Shown here: piece by piece, positions 38,801 to 51,300 of the stretch
How the letters are laid out: each line of letters starts with the position of its first letter
Position numbering within the stretch: position 1 is the first letter of the stretch
Source: Cryptomeria japonica
Lineage: Eukaryota; Streptophyta; Pinopsida; Cupressales; Cupressaceae
Length of the DNA stretch: 64,000 nucleotides
Direction: 5' to 3'
Assembly: GCF_030272615.1 (NCBI RefSeq)
Contig: NC_081406.1
Span: forward strand, 189,065,391-189,129,390
Program-made: the position numbers and the translations under genes
Notes under the pieces: model-generated
What the model was told of the DNA's origin: nothing
What the model saw: the letters and a program-made list of their open reading frames with translations, nothing else
The model's database searches: none

Positions 38801-41800
38801 CCTACTGCAAAGAGGATGCCTTTCATAATCAAAGCACCATCAAGCACTATCCCCACTGCCCCCTCAAGGCTCACAACTCCACCATCACCAATGTCACTCA
38901 TCCCATCAAACGAACCAGTAATCCTATCAGCAACACCATTTGTAGCAGCAACTATATTGGAACCCGCAGCAGCATCTATGGCACCAGTAGTTCCAGCAGA
39001 AGCCACTGAGTCACCATTACCGATACTTCCAGTGACAAATCCATTAAACCCCATCACAATTCCTGCAGCACCGATCACTACAAGGATACATAAACCAATC
39101 ACACCTACCGTCTTTAACTCCAAAGACATCCCAGTATGGTATAGCAATCGGATGCTGGAGAGTGATTCAGAGACCGACTCACATGAGTGGGAATTCGATT
39201 CAGTGCAACTTAACACTTCAGATGAGGAAGACACATCACCACCTCCACCCCGCAAAGACATCCCTGTTTACGGAGAAGCACAGATAAAGACCACTTGGGT
39301 ACCTAAGCTGGAAACATCTTCCACAGACCCTACGTCTCATCCTACGCCTGATTCTGACAGGGAGAGTACCATCAACGACCTTCACCACACTGTCTTAACC
39401 CTCACTGATACATCTCCCGCACTTAACTTAATCGATGAAGTAATGCCCATTATCCACCCTGAACTCATTGAATGGAACCAACCAAATCCCCCATGTCTTG
39501 ACCTCTTCCAGAACGATGAGGCTATCATTGACTTTTTGGAATTAAGGGATAATCTACCAAGCGGGGATCACAAAGCTGGATTCGCCATTGAACTTAATAG
39601 CGCAGCATACTTCGGGGCGGATGCCAAATCCTTCAGCTGCAAAAATATAACAATAAAACATGGATCTTCCAGTGAAAACCACACTGTGGCACTATTTGAT
39701 CCGACAAAAGTAAAAAGAAAGAGTGTATCCAATGGTGAAAACCTCTCTGAGGCGCCTGAGGATGAAGGGTTTGACATCCTCCCTGCTAGTACACAACAGG
39801 AACGATCAACGATTCTTATCGAGGAAACCAAAGAATACAATGTGGGGACTCCTGAAAATCCTCATATCATACATCTGGCATCTCTTCTCACTCCAGAGGA
39901 ACAGCCTCAATTCATAGAGTTCTTCCAGAAGCGTCAGATCAACTTCGCATGGTCATATGCAGACATGCCTGGGCTTGATCCTGATTTAGTCATGCATCAC
40001 CTCACCATAGCAAAAGGAGCCAAACCTGTCAAGCAGAAGCTTCGTAAGATGCATCCTCAGATTGTCGTGCTATTCAAAACAGAACTCAAGAAACTCCTGG
40101 ATGTTGGTTTCATTAGACCAATTGATTATGCAGAATGGATCTCCAATATTGTGCCAGTTGGCAAACCAAAAGGGGGCATCCGCATTTGTACAGACTTCAG
40201 AGATCTAAATAAAGCATGTCCTAAGGATGACTTCCCTCTACCAAATATTGACATCATAGTAGATCTAACAGCAGGACATGCCATGCTTTCACTCATGGAT
40301 GGCTTTTCAGGATACAATCAAATAAAGATCGCACCAGAGGACCAACATAAGACAGCCTTCACATGTCCATGGGGCACATACTGCTGGAATGTAATGCCTT
40401 TTGGTCTAAAGAATGCAGGAGCGACCTATCAAAGAGAAATGACCACCATCTTCCATGACATGATGCATACTATAATGGAAGATTATGTGGATGATTTACT
40501 AGCAAAATCACTTACTAGAGAAGGACATCTTCACATCTTAGATAAAATCTTTGATAGACTGGAACAATACCATGTTCGACTCAACCCAAAGAAATGTGTC
40601 TTCGGAGTGACCTCCGGGAAGCTTCTAGGATACATTGTCTCAAGCAAAGGCATTGAGGTCGATCCAGCAAAGGTTAAAGCAATCATGGACATGCCACCTC
40701 CAAAGAATATCAGTCAGCTAAGGACACTACAAGGACGGCTTCAATCCATCCACAGATTCATTGCACAATTGGCCGATAAGTGTCACCCATTTACACATCT
40801 GTTACATAAGAACATTCGCTTTCAGTGGGATGCCCGATACCAACAAGCATTTCAGGCGCTTAAAGACTATCTCATGAATCCACCATTGCTGATGCCACCA
40901 GATCCAAGTAGACCATTGTTACTCTATATCTCGGCAACAAGTACAACATTGGGTGTACTACTGGCACAACATAATGCAGAAGGCAAAGAGTGTGCTGTTT
41001 ACTACATCTCTCGCACACTGGTTGGCTATGAACTCAATTACACACCTATTGAGTGAGCTTGCCTAGCAGTAATCTTGGCAGCCACTAAACTGAGGCACTA
41101 TCTGTTAACACACAAGGTGCAACTCATTGCAAAGATTGATCCACTCAAGTATTTACTTAGCAAAGCAGCATTGACAGGTCGCTTAGCCAAATGGGTGATG
41201 ATTCTAAGTGAATTTGACATTGAGTACATAGACCATAAAGCTATCAAAGGTCAGGTTATTGCAGATCAGTTGGCCGATGCACCACTCACCGATGATCATC
41301 CTCTTATTTCCAATTTTCCAGATGAAGAGATATTCATGATCACAACAGCACAACCATGGAAACTATATTTTGATGGGTCATACACTAGGCACGGCTCGGG
41401 GGCAGGCATTTTGTTTATCACACCTCAAGGTGATAGCATCCCGAAGTCTTACAGGCTCACATTTCCATGCACTAACAACATAGTAGAGTATGAGGCCTTG
41501 ATCACAGGACTCAGGTTAGCCGTACAATGGAAATTACAAGAACTACAAGTATATGGCGATTCCCAACTAGTCATTCGACAAGCAACAGATGAATATCAGA
41601 CCAAAGATGATAAACTCATGCCATATAAGCAAATGGTGGACACTCTAAGGACATCATTTACTACTATCACTTTTGAGCAGATACCAAGAGATCAGAATCG
41701 AGCTGCTGACGCTATGGCTACCATCGCATCTCTACTAGATCTTCCACAGAATTCAACACGCTACGAGTTCTTGGTAGAACAACTTTGGATCCCGGCTTAT

Positions 41801-43108
41801 GATATCCCCGAATATGAAATGATATGTTGCCTTGTTGGTTCTGAATCCCCATGGTATGGTGAGTTCTACACCTATCTCCGCGATCACACCCTTCCTCCCA
41901 ACCAATCAAATAACCAACGTAAAACCTTCATTCGCCAAACTGCTTGATATACCATTATTGCCGAAACCCTATACCGACGCGGTCTTGATGGTACTCTCCT
42001 TCGATGTCTGGAACAAGGTGAGATAACAAAGGCTTTGGAAGAGGTACATGAAGGAATTTGCGGGGCTCATTCAAGTGGTCCATCACTCGCCAAGAAACTC
42101 TTGCGAGCTGGATATTATTGGCCATCTATGGAAAAGGATTCCTACTACTTTGTCAAAAAATGCAAGAAATGTCAAGTTCATGGCGACCTGATACATGCAC
42201 CGGCCCAGGAACTGCAACCAATCACAACACCATGGCCTTTTTGTCAATGGGGCCTTGACCTTGTGGGTAAGATCCATCCATCTTCATCCAATGGCCATAA
42301 ATTCATTATTACCGCCACTGAATATTTCACCAAGTGGATCGAAGCTGTTTCACTTACCCAAGTCACCGGCAAGCAGATCGCCTCATTCATCCTCAATTAC
42401 ATCATCTGCCGGTATGGTGTACCCATGTCCATTGTCACAGATAACGGTCTCCCTTTCAAAAATCAGGATGTCCGTGAGCTTTGTGAGAAATTTCATATCC
42501 AACACCGCTTTTCCACTCCCTATTACCCACAAGGCAATGGTCAGGCCGAAGCATCTAATAAAAACATATTGAGAATCCTAAAGAAGACAGTCAATGATGC
42601 CGGTCGTGATTGGCATGTTCAACTAAATCCAGCGCTATGGGCATATCGAACTAGCATTCGAAACCCTACAGGTGCAACTCCTTATTCATTGGTCTATGGT
42701 GCAGAAGCTATCTTGCCTATTGAGGTCGAGATACCATCATTAAGGGTTTCCTTGCACAATCTCATTGATGATGACGCATACAGAGTCTCACGCCTTCAGG
42801 ACTTGGAGCTACTTGATGAGAAGCGACAAGCTGCATACAACCATCTCAAAGCCTATCAGCAGCGCATGAGTAGAAGCTACAATCACCGAGTTAGACCTCG
42901 TACATTTGAGGTAGGTGATCTTGTTCTTCGAGAGAATCCTCGCAACCAACCAAACAGAGAACATCAAGGCAAGTTTGAATCAAATTGGCTAGGCCCATAT
43001 GTTGTCACTGCTGTATTTGGGTCCGGGGCATATCAGTTGGCTACATCAGACGGAGAACCGCTCGCAGATCCAATCAACAGCATGCACCTCAAACGGTTTT
43101 ACACATAA
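35828..43108 (+). pseudogene. gag-pol polyprotein of Tat-2, two in-frame TGA codons
   Basis: ATG 35828 to TAA 43106-43108, 2,427 codons in one frame, interrupted only by TGA at 41054-41056 and 41945-41947. Parts: gag core (residues about 170-300), a zinc-knuckle variant CEFHQGRGHKTSNC (about 462), protease with Asp-Asn-Gly (IDNGAG, Asp 684), a G-patch-like segment (about 920-975), a Pro/Thr/Ala-rich linker (about 1000-1090), RT with YVDD at 1553-1556, and RNase H lacking the usual first Asp. A second, intact-looking RNase H follows (YFDGSYTRHG, VEYEALITG, YGDSQLVI, AADAMATIA), then integrase (CKKCQVHGD; GLDLVG; VTDNG; GNGQAEASN). Both TGA could be former CGA (Arg). It may be dead or translated by readthrough. 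Confidence 0.88.
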
Positions 43109-45487
43109 GCTGTACAGAGCATCAGGCTCCCCTGCCTATCAGAAAATACCAAAAAACATTCAGAAAAATGTCCTGAAGAAAATATAAAAACATTCAAAAA
43201 AGTAAAGAAAAAAATCATGCATCCAAACGGTGAACAACCACTCCGGTGGCACCTTGGGTAAGTGCGATGGTGAAAACCTGGCAAACAGGCGCCACTCGTA
43301 AAGGCAATGGCTCCAGTATCTTTCAGGCTCATTGCGATCACATTCATGCACACATACATCCATCCATCCAAACCATGGCTTGTTATTTGATCTGCAATTA
43401 AGAAAATACTCCATGCGTCTAGCATCCCACCTTTTCATAGTCAGGTCTACAAACTGGGGGCAATACCCTTACCCTCGTGAAGGAAGTGGATTCTACATTG
43501 TCTCATATGATTCATTACGCTCTTCATTCAGGCAATCATCAGAAAATATCAAAAACATTAAAAAAAAATGACTCTCAAAATACCAAAAACATTCAAAATT
43601 GTTTCACAAAATCCAAAAAACATCGGAAAACCCATCAAAAATCACACAAAAACATGGCAACACCTTGTACATATTTATCCGATCAGATACAAAATAAACA
43701 TTGACAAAATACTCACACAATGACCATTTACCAATCAAACCACACAATCGACATTAACAAATCCAAACCTGTCTTTAAACAAGGATGCATCCTTCCTTAC
43801 CAAAACAAAGACAAGATGACGTTTTCTTTGACAAGAAAATTATGTTAAGCTATCAAATACTTGGTTGATTTGTGAGTACAATCATTCGTTTATCTATATC
43901 GGGATCTTTCAGCATTGTTTTGTATCATTTGCGCATTATTTCCGATGAAGTTCTGGGGCATGTACTAATGGTGTCTACGTGGGAAGTTCACCAAGCTACG
44001 TGATCTTATGCCAAATGCAGTCATAGATCACTACGGCTTGCTGACTACAGCGTATACCTCGACCATATGAGCATGAACCATTACCAAGGATCCATATTCT
44101 TTATTCTTTATGTATATATTGTTTGTTTACAGGTACAATGCTCATTCTTTGGTTCCTCCTCATCCAATTTGGATAAAGGTTTTTATTTCTTAGTACGGTA
44201 TGCACTTGTCTCGGGATATGATCAGCCTAAGATCAAGGAGGACGATCCAAGTCATGCATGAAAGGAGATAATCCTTATCTGTTCCGCAAGCAATACTCAG
44301 GTCAACTTGATCCATTATATCAAGTTGCTTGTATTAACTTGCTATATCAAAATCCATGTAAGAAATACTCTGGTCATCTTGAATCTTTATGTCAAGTTGC
44401 TTGTATTTTCTTACAACATTTTAAAGCTCAATGATGAAAAATAAAGCACCATGGATCGTCATTCCATCTCATCTATATATACTGCATTTCGTTGCATTCC
44501 ACCCATCCATACATTCATAATAGCTGCATATCATGCATACGTAGTCATAATAATGCATACTCTATTTTACTCATCTTCTTCCATAGGACTCGATCCTAGT
44601 CCTCCATATCTTCTATCTAACATCAAATCCCCCCTCACCCTCCCTATCTTGATCATCAACATCATCGTAATCCCTTCATCGCTTCCCATCCTCACTCATC
44701 CACAAAATTAAGCCAGTTACTCTATCTACACAGATACATCGACTCCCACACACCTAGACTATCAACAGATACTCTGATCAAGTATCTTCGGGTCTCAACA
44801 GGTAATCGATTATGGTAATCCTAGACTACATCAGGCATTTATCACAATGACCTAGTCTCAACGGGGTTGCCATGATTCTCCACAACCATCCATCACACAC
44901 ACACACTATCAATTGATCAACCAATCAAACACAATCCAACGGACAATTACATCAATTGTCTACGTCTCAACGAGTATTTTGCTTCATATACCTTGACTTC
45001 ATCGGGCAATTACATCAATTGTCTAAGTCACATCAGGTCACTTTGATTCACTTACTCAGACTTTATCATGTCCAAGCGACCAACTGACATCAACTGTCAC
45101 GCTTTGACTTGACCGGGGCAATTAAACCGATTGCACCAGATTGTCCAAACAATTTTGATCAATTGTATAGCATCAATCCAAACCCCACACTACATCTGCT
45201 ATGTATCTCTTGCATGACCTCAGGGTACTCGCTGGCTTGTTGTTTCTTCATATTCACTCCATTTTCTCCCATTCTTTCATCATTAGTTCTAATTTCTTCT
45301 ATTCTACCTCCCCTCCACTTTTCATTCTTTTTCGAGAGATCGCCCGATTTTTCAAAAAAAAAATTCGGCCCATCTCTCGAGGGGGCATACCACCCATTAA
45401 ATTTACATTTTATGGGGCATTTCTTCACACCTATTTTTCTTTCTTTGAAACGACGCGATAAACCGCACCGTCTCAAAGAGGGGCAAA
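43109..45487 (+). other. Long 3' untranslated region and PPT of Tat-2
   Basis: About 2.4 kb without coding sequence. It has A-rich stretches full of AAAAACATT-like words (43140-43640), CATCC-rich parts, and degenerate repeats around 44750-45120 of the form AATTACATCAATTGTCTA with GTCTCAACGGG-like words. It ends with a purine tract, AAAGAGGGGCAAA (about 45475-45487), abutting the 3' LTR. Tat-lineage 3' regions are known to be hypervariable and to hold tandem repeats. Confidence 0.7.
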
Positions 45488-47224
45488 TGTAGTCACATAA
45501 ATCTGTCCACTTAATTAAATGAATACTTAGTATTTATTTGATTATTTAACCATCAATTAATAATTAATTAAATTAATATTTAATTAATTCATCTTAACCC
45601 TCTTCTCCTATTAATTAAATAAATTATTCAATTTATTTGATTTAATTCACTTAACCAAATTCAGACCATTAATTAAATAAATAAATCATATTTATTTAAT
45701 TAAAATATTCTCACATTTAAATAAATTAATATTTATTTAAATCCCCCAAAATCCCACCTCTCACATTTAAATAAATTAACATTTATTTAAATCACCTTTA
45801 TCCTCTACCCACTTGTATTTTCCTACAAAAGCAAGTTGCACAACTATTTTAAATAAATTATTTATTTAAAATCCTATTTATCCTCACCCACTTGAAACCT
45901 TTAATGGTTTCCCTTAAAGTATTCAAACTTGATGGCTTTAAAGTCTTCAAACTTGATGGCTTCCTTCTATAATCTTCTTAAGACTTTAATGGTTTTCCTT
46001 AAAGTCTTCAAGCCTTTAATGGTTTCCCTCAAAGTCTTCAAGCATTTTAATGCTTTATCTTCATTTTCTCATTTAAATAAATTAATATTTATTTAAATAT
46101 TTATCCAAATTCAACTTACACCATTTAATTGAAATAAATGATTTTATTTTAATTGAAAATACCAAAATTTCTCCCACTTGCATTTTCCTACAAAATCCAC
46201 TTGTATGCCTAAACCCCTTCTAGATTCTTCTAAACCCTTCCTAATTAGCCTAAATCCATCCCTTAAATATTGTCACATTCCTAAGCAAATTGGAGTCACT
46301 TCTCAAAGACTCCAAAGTCTTTGAAAAGCAATTAATGCTTTGTGTGTTCAACAAATTAACCCTCAAAGTCTTGGATAACCTTTGAAAGCTTCCAACCTTC
46401 AACCACTTAATCCCCAAAGTCTCCAATAACCATTAATGGTTAATTCAACCCTCCCACATGGTTAAAACATTTGTTTTGACTCAACCTCTACCCAACCCAA
46501 AGGTCTCATCAGGCCATTAATGCTTTGACCATGATTATCTCTTAAACATTTGCACAAAGGTTTATCCTTGGATTAACTCTTAATCCAGTGGGTAATCTTA
46601 ATTTAGACTTGACCCTTGCCTTCTAGATAACCATGAGGTCTTCTCAGGCCTTTAATGCCTCCAACCTCTTCTCTCAACCCAATCCTATGTTGAAACTTGT
46701 CACCATTTTATTGGTGCCAATTGTGCACATGGATCCCCAACTTTCAATCCTAACCCTTGTTAAGATTGCTCAATCTTAACCCTTCATTTCCCTATTTCTT
46801 CTATAAATAGAACCCTTCTCCTCAAGCAAAAGGAGAAGCATTTTAGAGTATTGTTGTTATACTGGCATTAACATAGAGCTTTTTCATAGCATCACTATCT
46901 ACTCTAGCATAGTATTTAGCTTTTCATTTCATATTTGAAGCTTAGTATTAAATCTCAATCCTCCATAAGCATCCATAGTGCAAAAAGCTGCTGAGAGCTA
47001 CACTCATTTGGGACTTGGAGAGGAGAGGAACAAGGGAGGAGCAACTATGAGCATCTTGATTAGCTATTTCATTTTATGTTTATATGCTTTCTATTTCATG
47101 CTTAATATCTCTCTTGATATGCCTGTTTAGGATAATCTTTTGTTGCTAACACTAACGTTTGTTTCTTGTGCTCTTGTGTGTGTTGCCATCAAACAGATTT
47201 TCTAATCCTTTTTGCAGAGCATCA
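45488..47224 (+). repeat. LTR shared by Tat-2 (3' LTR) and the truncated copy (5' LTR)
   Basis: I saw no difference from 31332-33068 in the stretches compared. It has a TATA box at 46802-46809. It is the 3' LTR of Tat-2 and at the same time is followed by leader sequence as a 5' LTR would be. Confidence 0.85.
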
Positions 47225-50200
47225 TTTGGTGAACCCGACGTGAATCCAAACACCAAAAAGATCAACTTTTTTTTTTTTTTTTAACCAATAACATGTTTGA
47301 ATGTTGAAAATGTCACACAGGTTGCGATTTTGACACTGTTTTGGTGCGTTTGGCATTATTTTGGCGCTATTCCCCCTGTTTCAGTGCTTTTCCCTTCTCT
47401 GTCTTTCCCTTTCTTTTAATACGTTTGTGTTAAATAGTGCCTCTGTTCAAACGCAGACTAGCGCTATTGTAACAAAACGTTGTACAAATCACTTTGTAAC
47501 CAAAAATAAATAAAAAACCAAAAAAAAAAAAAAAATTTAGGCTTGTAGAAGCCCACCAAATAGGCGGATTTTACTAACTATTTTTCTCTTTTGTGCAGAT
47601 TTAAATTAGATTAAAGAGTAGATTTATATTTTTTACTAACTTGTTTTTGAAGTTGGTTTTAAAAATGAATTCACTTTTTATTTTGGTTTAAAATTAACTT
47701 CACATTTCAAATTTGGGCTTTTAAAAAAAGAATCACACATTTGTTTGGGGCTCTTAAAAAGAATTTCATTGTTCCAAGGTAAAAAGAACCACAAACTTAC
47801 ACAAAAACAACTTTTTTTTTTTTTTTTTTTTTTTGCAAGTTAGGAAACAAACTTCGTTTTGGTGCTTAAAATCAACAAGGCAAATTTTATTTCTTGCATC
47901 AAGATAAAACTCACAATCCACACTTCCATTTTTGGTGCAAATAAAATTCACAATCAACTTGTCTCATTTTCAAAGCAATCTTACTTCATGCAAACGTGTT
48001 TTTCATTAAGTTGACCAGGATTTTCAAATTCTAGTTTACTCAAACAATTGCCTTTGAAAATTAAAAAGAACACCATGATTGTTGGAGCAACATCTCCAAA
48101 TAGTTAGATCACATTGCAATGATAGATTAAAAAGAACAAGTGTTTTTCGTGCTTGGCACACTTGTGCAAAGAGTTGGTCGAGTGGTCCTACTTCTAACAC
48201 ACACTATCCTCTCCCTTGGCTTTCGTGGTCCTAGGTGCAAGAGAAAAGTGTTAGTAACGCTCAAATTTTATCTTTTTAAGAGAGGCCTGCCAAGGGATCG
48301 ATACTCTTGGGAACGACCTCGAGCGGTAAATCCTTCGAGCCGCTATAGAAATCAGGTGAGAGCGAAAGCTGTAGCCTTGGGTATAGCTGTTCCTACAGTG
48401 TAACTGGCCGAAAGGACAAATGGGCCCCACCACCAGTTACAAGGCTCTTAAGTGAGTCACTGCAGAATGAACTTATGTCCAAAAACATCGAACATGACTA
48501 AACACCTTTAAGTAGTAGCCCACCCGTTCTATTGATTGAGGATATTTGAGGTATAATTTAGTGCAAGAGCATAGATGGTTTTGCTCCCAAGATACTCACC
48601 ATACATATTTCCTTGAGTAGAAACATAGCTTTTTGAAAGGTCACTTGTGGCTTGATAAAAGTGGTGACTCCCCCATCATAGGGATCATCTATTTGTTATG
48701 CTCGTGCAAGACTTAGTATATCACATCCTTACCTGCCACGACGGGATTCATAAGGTATGTAGTACCAAAGTTGAAGAAATATCAAGATGTGGGCTAAATT
48801 TATCACAACTGGCCATTTGACCTTAGGGATAAAGAGTGTTTGAAGTGTGTTCGTTTTACAGACCTAGTGCAAATTGAGCCGACTTCAGGCTTTGGAATTA
48901 CACCTTAAAATAAATCTAAAGGAAGGGTCAAAAATAAGTCCAAGGATTGGGTTGATCTAGACCCATACTCATTTGTGCCTTTTGAGGCAACATTCTTGTG
49001 TTTGTGTGCTTGCTTTGTTTTCTTGTCAAAGAAAAATCAGAAAATCAATCCCAAAAACAAAGTATTCATCCAACATCTGTCAACACAACCAAAAATACCA
49101 AAAACAAAGTGCAAACAAACAAAGAGTCAAAAATTTATGACCATTCTTCACATCTTGCAAAAGAAGAAGTGTCATCAGAGTATCACCTTGAAAAGGAGAC
49201 CACTAAGCTCAAAGGCTTTAATCAAAAGGAGGAAATTCTTCTATATCAATCGACAAATCTTTGTCTCCCATAGAGTCTTTCTACATCGCATGCGTCTCTA
49301 TCTTCAAGGTAAAACAAACGAGTTTGATTCCAAATCATTGAACCGTAGAGCTTTTATGCAATATAGAGCTCTGAGTTATCACAAAAATCAAGGAGGAAAG
49401 ATTAATCCCAAATTCTTCCCAAACATTTGTATCACCTACAACACAGCTCGAGAAGTGCCACCAACACCTGAAAGGGAAGAAGAAGAGTTTGTTCCATTTG
49501 TGACACAAAGTTTTTATTGAAAGATTGAAAGTTGAAAACAAAAACATCCATCATCTCATTCATACATCATTATTCCATCATCAATCCATTCCAAAAATTC
49601 TCAAAGCATTAAGAGGTTCTTGTCCCAAATTCTCTTTTTAGATATTGCTTGAAATCAAACACATCACATCACTTTTTAGATTGTTTCTACATCTAGGATA
49701 AGCTCATCCTAAGAGACACATCTACGCAGGTTAAAACTAGTTCATGAGTGAATCCTCTCATTACTAGGTAGTCAAAGTCTGTAACACATCTCAGATTTCT
49801 CTACACCTTATCACATCCAAACTCCTCAAAACAAACAAGCAATTCAAAGAAAGAATTTCGGTTACATCTACCTTAGAGTGCTAGAGATCTACATACAACA
49901 CAAATCACCAACCATCGATCTTTCATTTCATCACCAACTCATCATCATCTTCAATCAACTTCAAACACAAACTTGCAAACAAAATGGCTCAAACCCGATC
50001 GCGATCAAGGCAACGAGAAATAGAAATTGAGGAAGAAGAGGACAACCTCAATGAATTTCAAGAAGCACTTGGAGGAAATGTAAATGATGAAAACCCAGGT
50101 ACACCCACTCCTTCAACAATCGAAAGGGTTCAGCATAATCCTCATTTTAACAGATTATTTGATGAAATACTAAGGAGCAACGCAGATGCTCACTTCTTAA

Positions 50201-51244
50201 AACTCGCTCAAGAAGGAGCCAAACTCCCCTCAGACTTTGATCTTGCCCAATTAAGACAAGCATCAGAAAGACAAAGTCGCCATGAGGAGGAAAGACGTAG
50301 AGATCCCATCAGATATAACATCCCTCGAGGTAACCCACCACCTCCTCCTCCAAATGAAATGGAGATGTTGCGGCAACAAGTCGCGAATCTCGCCCAACAA
50401 CTTCATAGTGGTGTTAAGACCAATCAATTTTCACTTAACGACATCTGTCCCTATCCGTTTGATAGGAATCTTTATATGCCACCCTTTCCACGCGGGTTTG
50501 AAACACCCAAATTTGAAAAATATAGAGGAAAGGGGGATCCCCTTGATCATGTCCGAGAATTTCATTCTGCTTGTCTTGAAGTAGCTTATGAGGACACATA
50601 CCTAATGCGCCTTTTTCCCCAAAGCTTGGGAGGAACAACCACATCATGGTTTTCCCGACTTCCAGGTGGCATTAGAACATTTGAGGAACTCATCCAGAAG
50701 TTCCTATCTCATTACTCTTATAATATTGAACGCGACATCACCATGGCTGATCTATGCAACACCAAACAAAAACTAGGTGAATTATTCGCAGTATTCCTGC
50801 AACGATGGCGCCAAATGTCTAGCAGACGTTCTCTTCAGTTACCTGAACGAGAACTAGTGGAAATTTTCATTTCCAACTTAAACGAAGAAATGGAATTTCA
50901 CCTAGATGTCAAAGACACAGACTCTTTTAACGATATGATCACCAAGGGTATAAAATGTGAAAGGGCACTCATCAAAAAAGGACTCATCAAAATCTTTAAT
51001 GAACCAAAAGATGCTCCTCGCCCGCGCTTCAATAGCGATAAACCGAACTTCTGGAACAAGAATAAGAACATCGTCAACGATGGAGTTGTGGATGCTCGGA
51101 CTGTCCAAAATGCACAACCTGTGGTTCGGTTTGCAGGACAAAATCCTCCACCTCAAAATAACACAAATGTTCCTCTTAATCAAGGTCGCATCACATCTCA
51201 TGATGAACCAAGACCTCGTCCACAAAAACAAAAACGCACATACA
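47225..51244 (+). mobile_element. Truncated second copy of the Tat-2 5' part
   Basis: Leader, ORF1 and gag start repeat 33069-37088 at an offset of 14,156 bases. I found three differences: C to T at 34779/48935, G to T at 36387/50543 (Arg to Leu in gag), G to A at 36748/50904. The copy ends abruptly inside gag at 51244. Confidence 0.9.
48909..49520 (+). CDS. ORF1 in the truncated Tat copy
   Basis: The protein is identical to ORF1 at 34753-35364 as far as seen, except where the C/T change at 48935 falls. From ATG 49137 it encodes the same 127 residues, ending in VPFVTQSFY. The downstream gag is broken, so this copy is unlikely to act as an element. Confidence 0.6.
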   Translation, partial: NKSKGRVKNKSKDWVDLDPYSFVPFEATFLCLCACFVFLSKKNQKINPKNKVFIQHLSTQPKIPKTKCKQTKSQKFMTILHILQKKKCHQSITLKRRPLSSKALIKRRKFFYINRQIFVSHRVFLHRMRLYLQGKTNEFDSKSLNRRAFMQYRALSYHKNQGGKINPKFFPNICITYNTAREVPPTPEREEEEFVPFVTQSFY

Positions 51245-51300
51245 AAACCTTTATCAAGGAATCAATCTTAATTGTCGGTATAGACTCTGTAGTCACATAA
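49984..51300 (+). pseudogene. Truncated gag in the second Tat copy
   Basis: The first 420 or so codons equal those of gag-pol at 35828, with Arg to Leu in the gag core (GDPLDHV instead of GDPRDHV). After KQKRTY the frame enters foreign sequence and runs through the junction into the next LTR, ending at a TAA at 51298-51300. Protease and all pol functions are missing. Confidence 0.88.
51245..51287. other. 43-bp junction sequence of unknown origin
   Basis: Starts AAACCTTTATCAAGG and ends TATAGACTC. It matches neither Tat copy at this place. It may be flanking DNA of the Tat-3 insertion or filler from break repair. Confidence 0.6.

Larger units (their letters stand above)
31332..47224 (+). mobile_element. 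Young Tat/Ogre-type Ty3/gypsy element (Tat-2)
   Basis: 5' LTR 31332-33068, unusual PBS-like site, 1.7 kb leader, upstream ORF1, gag-pol 35828-43108, 2.4 kb 3' untranslated region, PPT, 3' LTR 45488-47224. The second RNase H after RT and an ORF upstream of gag are marks of the Tat lineage, to which Ogre belongs (established knowledge). The LTRs look identical wherever I compared them by eye, so the insertion is recent. It sits inside the 3' LTR of copia B. The 3' flank is not simple DNA but a second copy of its own 5' part, so no target duplication can be read. Confidence 0.88.

Noticed and set aside
38653-39261. Minus-strand open frame of 202 codons, Gly/Val/Ala-rich
   Set aside because: It is the antisense of the Pro/Thr-rich linker of Tat-2 gag-pol; composition explains the lack of stops.
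43099-43704. Several short open frames after the integrase of Tat-2
   Set aside because: Composition-driven frames in an A-rich untranslated region; no ordered motifs.
45109-45492. Overlapping open frames of 86-127 codons at the end of the Tat-2 3' region
   Set aside because: They overlap the PPT and LTR start on both strands, with no conserved motif and no matching relic in Tat-3.
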